Positions 58,005 to 64,000 of a DNA stretch of 64,000 bases are shown here, piece by piece (position 1 is the first letter of the stretch; the number at the start of each line of letters is the position of its first letter). The DNA comes from Neocallimastix lanati (nom. inval.) (Eukaryota; Neocallimastigomycota; Neocallimastigomycetes; Neocallimastigales; Neocallimastigaceae), in the NCBI GenBank assembly GCA_016946835.1, contig JACVTC010000078.1, positions 756,001 to 820,000 on the forward strand, read 5' to 3'. A model generated the notes under the pieces. That model ran no database searches. It saw only the letters and a list, made by a program, of their open reading frames with translations, and was not told the origin of the DNA. The position numbers and the translations under genes are program-made.

Positions 58005-59291
58005 TATATGTATTTCTTTTATCTTTTTCAACTTTGAAGAAAATAAATAAGAAATAAGTAAATAAAATAAATAAAAAAACTCATATAAATAATAAATTTG
58101 AATATTTAAAGTATAATAATAATATTAAATATTATATAATTAATATTATTATAGATGGTTTATATAAAATTATAAAACATCAACAAAGTAAAATATTTAA
58201 TATTTAATATATTTTAAGGTTTTTAATTTCAGTTCATTATTATTATTTATTAATTACAGAAATTATATATTAAAGTTTTTTGCCCTTTAATCAAAAAAAT
58301 AAAATAAAATAAAATAAAATAACATTTAAAATAATTAACGCATTCGTTAATATATTGTTAATATATGGACTGCAGCAAAATATAAAAAATAAAAATAAAA
58401 ATAAAAATAAATTCATATTATAATTTAAATAATAAATTCCTTTTTTTTTTTTTTAATTATTATCTAGTTAATTAATTATAATTTGATACTGATGATAAAT
58501 AATATTTATTATTATTACTAGTATTATTATTATCACTACTAGTATTATTATTATTATTCATTATTATTTATTATCATTTATTTTTAGAAATAAGCCCAGA
58601 GAAAGAATTTTAGTTTGAAAAATCTAACATTTATTATTATTATTATTATCATTTATTATTTATTATTTATTAGTATTAGTATTAATATTATTTATTTTTA
58701 TTATTTATTATTTATTAGTATTTGTATTAGTATTAGTATTATTTATTATTAGTAGTAGTAGAAGTATTAGTATTAGTATTAGTATTATTTATTTCTAATT
58801 ATTTCTATGCATTATTTATAATTTAATTTTTTTTTTCCTATTATAAGCCATTTTAATATATCCATATAAAGAAACATTTTAGAAAAAAAAATTTTTTTTT
58901 TCTTACTGAATTTAATATTAAGATAAATGTATCATACATCATTTTATATCTATTTTATTAATTTATTTCTATTAATCATATATATTTAATTGATTAATAA
59001 TATTTCATAAAATAACAAAGGTCGTAATTATAAATAATGACAAAAGTTAATAAAATATTTTTTATTTATTAAAAATATTATTTTTATTAATAATTTTATT
59101 TTATTTTTTTATTTTTTTTATTTTATTTTATATATTTAGTGTAAAGTAATATTTAAAGGGAAATTAGAATCTTTTTAAACAACTTTTATAATAGTTTTTA
59201 TTATAAGCCAGATAAGAAAAAGAATAAATAATTTCTTTGAAAAAAAAAAAATGCTATAAACGATTTAAGAATTGTTGACCTTATTTATTTT

Positions 59292-59347
<56 letters not shown>

Positions 59348-60044
59348 GAATTATGGATCTATGAAGTTTCGTTACAATTAAATAAAAGAAGTATCAATAT
59401 TTAATATATTATCGTATATATATATTTTAAATTACTAATTTTAAAATAAATAATACAATTATAACAATCCATTATATTGTTAAAAATTTCAAAGTATAAT
59501 AACAGCTAAAAGAAGTTAAAATTCTAATTAAATATTACTGTTATTTGCAAATCTTAAAATTTATAATAATTTTACTTAAAATATCTTAATCTAATAAAGT
59601 CTTCTATAAATTTGTAATTATTTAATTGTTTTGATTATTAATATTAATATTTATTATAACATTTATTTAATAGTAATTATTTTTATTTTTTAAATGAAAA
59701 AAAAGTCTAAATACTCTCAATAATAATTAATATTTATTGTAATTATTAAACATTTACAATAATGTAAAAACTATATTTTTATTTTTAATTAAATTTTATA
59801 TATATTTTATATTATTTATATTATTACTATTTTTTTTTTCCTTTAAAATAGAAAAAAAAATAAAAATTAAAAAAATAAAAAAATAAAAAAATAAAAAAAT
59901 ATTATAGAAAAAAATAGTACTAATAATTAGTATAATTATTGACCATAAAACTTATATCCATTAGAACCGAATATCCTTATTATTATTAATATTATTTATT
60001 TTTATTTATTATTATTTATTTTTATTTATTATTATTTATTATTA

Positions 60045-60101
<57 letters not shown>

Positions 60102-60161
60102 GATAACTTTGGTTATTTGGTTTAGATTATATTTAATATGGTTAAGATAGATATATTGAAC
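56434..60161. other. Intergenic with several simple repeats
   Basis: AT-rich, no ORF. AT dinucleotide runs at 57155-57181 and 59295-59332, TTA/TTAGTA arrays at about 58500-58790 and TTATTA arrays at about 59985-60100. Nothing else was recognised in 3.7 kb. Confidence 0.7.
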
Positions 60162-60419
60162 ACTTAAGGGGAGTGGGGCATTTCGCCAAGATGCATTTCG
60201 CCAATTTTTGAAAGCATGTGGCGTATTAAAAAATGTTGCATTTCCCTAAATTGAAAATTATTAAATAAATAAATAAAATTAAATATTATTACTATTGAAT
60301 AAAAACAAGTTTAAAAAAAAAATATTTTAAATTTTTATTTATTTATAAATTCATTTATTTATATCAATACTCCACTTGGCGAAATGCAAACCTGGCGAAA
60401 TATAACTCTCCCCACTTAA
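60162..60419. mobile_element. MITE with inverted repeats and target-site duplication
   Basis: The 246-base element 60168-60413 is bounded by ACTTAA on both sides (60162-60167, 60414-60419). Ends read GGGGAG inward on both strands, followed at matched spacing by CATTTCGCC/ATTTCGCC. GCATTTCGCCAA occurs at 60178-60189 and 60193-60204, and on the other strand at 60376-60387, with a near copy around 60393-60402. The interior is AT-rich and non-coding. The ends differ at several positions, so the copy is not fresh. Superfamily not assigned; the shared TTAA could point to a TTAA-targeting transposase. Confidence 0.82.
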
Positions 60420-60429
60420 GGCAAAAAGT

Positions 60430-60973
60430 TCTTCAAGAACTGATGTACAACAAAATTTCTCTACATTATATCTATAGACTTATATATGTAGCTTAGAATA
60501 CTAGATGCATTAATGTAACATGAAATGTAATATTATTATTTTTATTATTATATACTTAAATAGAGAGAATTTAAATTTTTAAATTATTATAAAAAATTAT
60601 ATAAATTTTGTTTGGAATTCCTTTCAATCCAATGGATAGTTATAATTTTTGAGTGTTTCGATTACCGCCGCCATCATGGGGATCGTTTAACAATAGTTTT
60701 TTCATTCCATAGTTATTAATAGTTTTAACCTTTTTATCAAAAATATTTCAATTTCTAAAGTAAGAATCACTGAGAGTATTTAAGAATATTTAAATACTTT
60801 TTTTCTTTTGTCACCCAACCATAAACTTTCAAAAACTAGTAGTAATTAGGCATTACAAAAATTAAGAAATATTCATTAAATTAAAAACATCAAAATAATT
60901 ATTTAATTTATTAAGTATTCATAGCATATATATATTTAATTTCCCTAGAAACTCATTGATTTAAAAGCGCAAT

Positions 60974-61007
<34 letters not shown>

Positions 61008-61540
61008 AATCACCTAAAGATGAAAAATTTTGGAATATATGAAATAATGTATTGAAACATATTGTAATATAATTAATGAATAAGCCACAATGTATTCAAT
61101 TTAGAATAATTAAATGCTAATAACACTTGATCATAAATTATAAAATTGACATATTTAAAACAATAAATTTAAAACAATAAATTTATGAATCTTTACGGAT
61201 TAAGAGGCTCATCTGACTCTTAAAAAAATTCTAATCGAAAGAATAGTTTGCCAGAGACAATATTATGTCAAAGAAAAATAGATTTGAATTTTAAATTATG
61301 ATAAAAGCTACTCATTTATAAAAGGAGGACTAATAAAACTGATCATCAAAATAATCAAGATTGCATAATTGAAGAAAGGTGTAAAATATTAAATAGTTGA
61401 TAAAAGGAAGTTATTACATGTAAAATGAAACTCCAAAAATATAAAAAATATTAATTTAATAGGGAAAAGCACGCTTAAACATATATAATATCAAATTATA
61501 GATCTTCATATTAGAGAGTTTTAATTGAAATTATAATATA

Positions 61541-61582
<42 letters not shown>

Positions 61583-62785
61583 AAGGCTATTTGTAATGAA
61601 ATATATTTATACATAAAGGAATCTACTATGTAATAAATTATTTCCACCCCTTAAATATATAAAACACAATTTAATAATATTAATTACAAAAGTTTAAACA
61701 ATCATATACTAAGTAATGATTTTTTTTAAACCACAAAACATATTATTTAAAGTATAGTTATTTTAATGAGTATATATATATAGACTACAATAATGGAGGA
61801 GACTATATGTCAGAAATCCTATACAAAATAATTTAAAATATAATATTCCAAATATTCAAAAGAAATATAATAGAATTGTAATTCGTAGTGAGAAATGGAT
61901 ACATTCTAATAATAATATTATTATTATTAAACTTAGTATAAAATGAGGGCATTCTAACAATAAATAATAGTATTATTAAACTTTGCGTGAAATGGGTTTA
62001 AAAATAACAAATTTAATATAATCATAATACATACCTTCATAATGAAAGGTATAACAAAATAATAAATATAATAAGAAATATATATACAAAGAATTACAAG
62101 ATATTCAAGAAACTATAATTATTAATATTTTAATAATGAGAAAATTCAAATATATAAAATCTTTTCAAAATTTTTGGTTATTAGGGGGAAATAGGCAAAA
62201 TAAAATATAGAACTTAAAATATTAAAGGTAAGCTACTTAACAGATTCTTTGTTCAGATTATTTAATATCGTACTTTTAATTGGAAATGAATAAAAAAATA
62301 GGTTAAATAGAGAAAATTTTTTGAAAATTAGCCAACAAAAAGAAATTAACTGAAATATTGAATCTTTATAAATTATGAAACAATTTACATTATTTACTAA
62401 TAAGTTTAAATAACTAAAAAAAAAAAAAAAAAAAAAAAAAAATAATAATAATTAGTTATAAATGTAATCAATTTTAATACCCCAAGATTATAATTTATCA
62501 AGTACCACCGATATATAATTAACAATTAATTTTAATAGTTATCGTTAAAACTACAAATCTAAAATATATAGAAGTTTAAAGTGGATTATAATTAAAAGTG
62601 ACGGAAAAACCCAATATATAAGAATTATTCACACAAATTGAGATGGTATAATATCAACCTTCAAGAGAAAGGTTTCCATCATATAAATGGTAATATATAA
62701 ACTATATATTATAAGAGATGTTTTAGATACATCTAACATTAATTAGATGTATCAAAAACTTGTAATTACAATATAAAGGAAGTAA
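60430..62785. other. Less AT-pure intergenic DNA, possible older transposon remains
   Basis: Composition is more mixed than elsewhere, suggesting decayed coding or transposon sequence, perhaps the 5' part of the copia remnant, but no frame gives a recognised domain. T-run 60977-61006 and A-runs at about 61552-61580 and 62417-62442. A 15-bp inverted repeat lies at 62722-62736 and 62743-62757. Confidence 0.5.
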
Positions 62786-62787
62786 GA

Positions 62788-64000
62788 TCTCATAACGGTT
62801 TAGAATATACTAACTCTAATTTTATATATTTTCTTAAAAATAATGGAATTACATTTAATCATTCTATACTAGGTAATCCCCAATAAAATGGTCACTCTGA
62901 AAAAATTAATCAGACATTAGATAACAATGCGAAAACATTACTCAGTGATACTAAATTATCTCGTATTTTGTGGGATGAAGCTATTAAGTGTGCATATATA
63001 TTGTATAATTTAAATCCGCATTAGTGAATTAATTTTAAAATTCCAAACGAAGTATTTTTCAATTTGAAAATTGCTATATCAAAATTTAAAGTTTTTGGAT
63101 GTAATAAAAAAAAAATGAAGGACAGAATATTTACATTAAATAAATCATTTTTTTGAGAGGAAAACAGATTCAGATGAAAACGAAAGACTCAAGAGAAATA
63201 GAGTTAATAATATTAATACGCTAATCACAGATAAAACAAACATCAAATGAAATCATCGGGAATTAATATAATTAAAACAAATAAAGGCTACAAAATTGAC
63301 CAAAAAGATTATATTGAAAAAAAAAAAAAGCAAATTAACTCTAATATAAACAATACTAAAATAACTAGAACACCATATATTAATGCTAAATTAGAAGATG
63401 GAAAAAACTTTGAAAAAATTAGCAAAAACTGAATATAAAAGATTGATTGGATCCCTATGATATGTATCAACAAAAACAAGACCAAATATAACATTTGCAG
63501 TAAATCAAGCTAAAAGATTTTCTGAGAATCCAACAAAGGCTGATTTGAATGCAAGTATTCGAATATTAAAATACCTTAAATGTACAAAGTACTATTCAAT
63601 TAATTATAACGGAAAGAAAATTATAGGAGCTTATTGTGATATAGATTTCGCTGGTGATGAGATTAAGATAAGATCCACTTCAGGATATATTTTTGTGTTA
63701 AGAAATAATCCAATATCATGAAAATCAATTACTCAGAAAAATATAGCCTTATCAACCACAGAAGCCGAATACTCAAGCTTAATAGAATTAATAGAATGCA
63801 TCAAACAAGCTACATGGATAAGAAGATTAGTAAATGAAATATTCAACCAAAATATTAGAATTAATATTAGAATAGATAATAAACCATGTAAGGATATAGC
63901 TGAAAATGAAAACCAAAAGGGAAAGATTCAAATATATGAACATAAAATACAAATATGTTCATGATGAAATTATAAAAAAAATGAAATTAAAATTAACACT
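62788..64000 (+). pseudogene. Decayed Ty1/copia retrotransposon pol (runs off the right edge)
   Basis: Broken frames give, in order, the integrase core (SHNGLEYTNSNF, GNPQ then NGHSEKINQTLDNNAKTLL, ILWDEAIKCAYILYNLNPH) and, from about 63430, the end of RT and the RNase H region (TRPNITFAVNQAKRF, ADLNASIRILKYLKCT, IRSTSGYIFVLRNNPIS, ALSTTEAEYSSL). Most of RT between 63050 and 63430 is missing or unrecognisable. Several in-frame stops, so it is inactive. No LTR is visible inside the window. Confidence 0.85.

Overview
The window is nuclear DNA from an extremely AT-rich eukaryote with a flagellate stage. Evidence: GT/AG introns of about 100-450 bases filled with T-runs and AT microsatellites, Asn/Ser/Glu-rich proteins, and genes for axoneme and basal-body proteins beside a fungal-looking secreted Ser/Thr-rich wall or surface protein. 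The best fit is a zoosporic fungus, most likely an anaerobic gut fungus (Neocallimastigomycota). The phylum is an inference from base composition plus gene content; no marker gene proves it.

Region 1 to 33 kb is the gene-bearing part. In order it holds a CFAP58-type axonemal coiled-coil gene (1557-5168, +, 3 exons), an EFA6/PSD-type Sec7-PH Arf exchange factor (7036-11649, +, about 9 exons), a SPAG6/PF16 armadillo-repeat central-pair gene (13098-16259, +, 7 exons), a small secreted Ser/Thr-rich protein with a probable GPI signal (20367-21003, +, 2 exons) and a giant two-exon CEP350-like centrosomal/basal-body gene (22111-32543, -, 3424 codons before the stop). Most splice junctions close in phase when worked out by hand. 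Three of these five genes concern the flagellum or its basal body.

Region 33 to 52 kb is mostly transposon and gene debris. It holds two copies of a minus-strand SINE-like repeat, a decayed partial copy of the CEP350-like gene just upstream of the functional one, a three-unit 51-bp tandem repeat, ruins of one or more ankyrin-repeat genes, a SINE with clean target-site duplications, a 453-bp tandem duplication, one small unrecognised ORF (44508-44801) and three minus-strand LINE fragments. One LINE fragment keeps a long open frame with a zinc-knuckle.

Region 52 to 64 kb has one gene, a small glycogen-binding-domain (AMPK1_CBM/CBM48) protein (52498-53127, -). It also has a tRNA-headed SINE whose tRNA part carries a CCA end, a 246-bp MITE with target-site duplications, and a decayed Ty1/copia pol at the right edge.

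The most unusual material is the retroposon biology: several SINE and LINE families that end in a similar AGTCTA-plus-A terminus, and the CCA-bearing tRNA-like SINE head. No CRISPR array, rRNA or intact tRNA gene was seen. Exon coordinates were derived by eye. Joints in the Sec7 gene that cross a homopolymer or a phase conflict are marked as uncertain.
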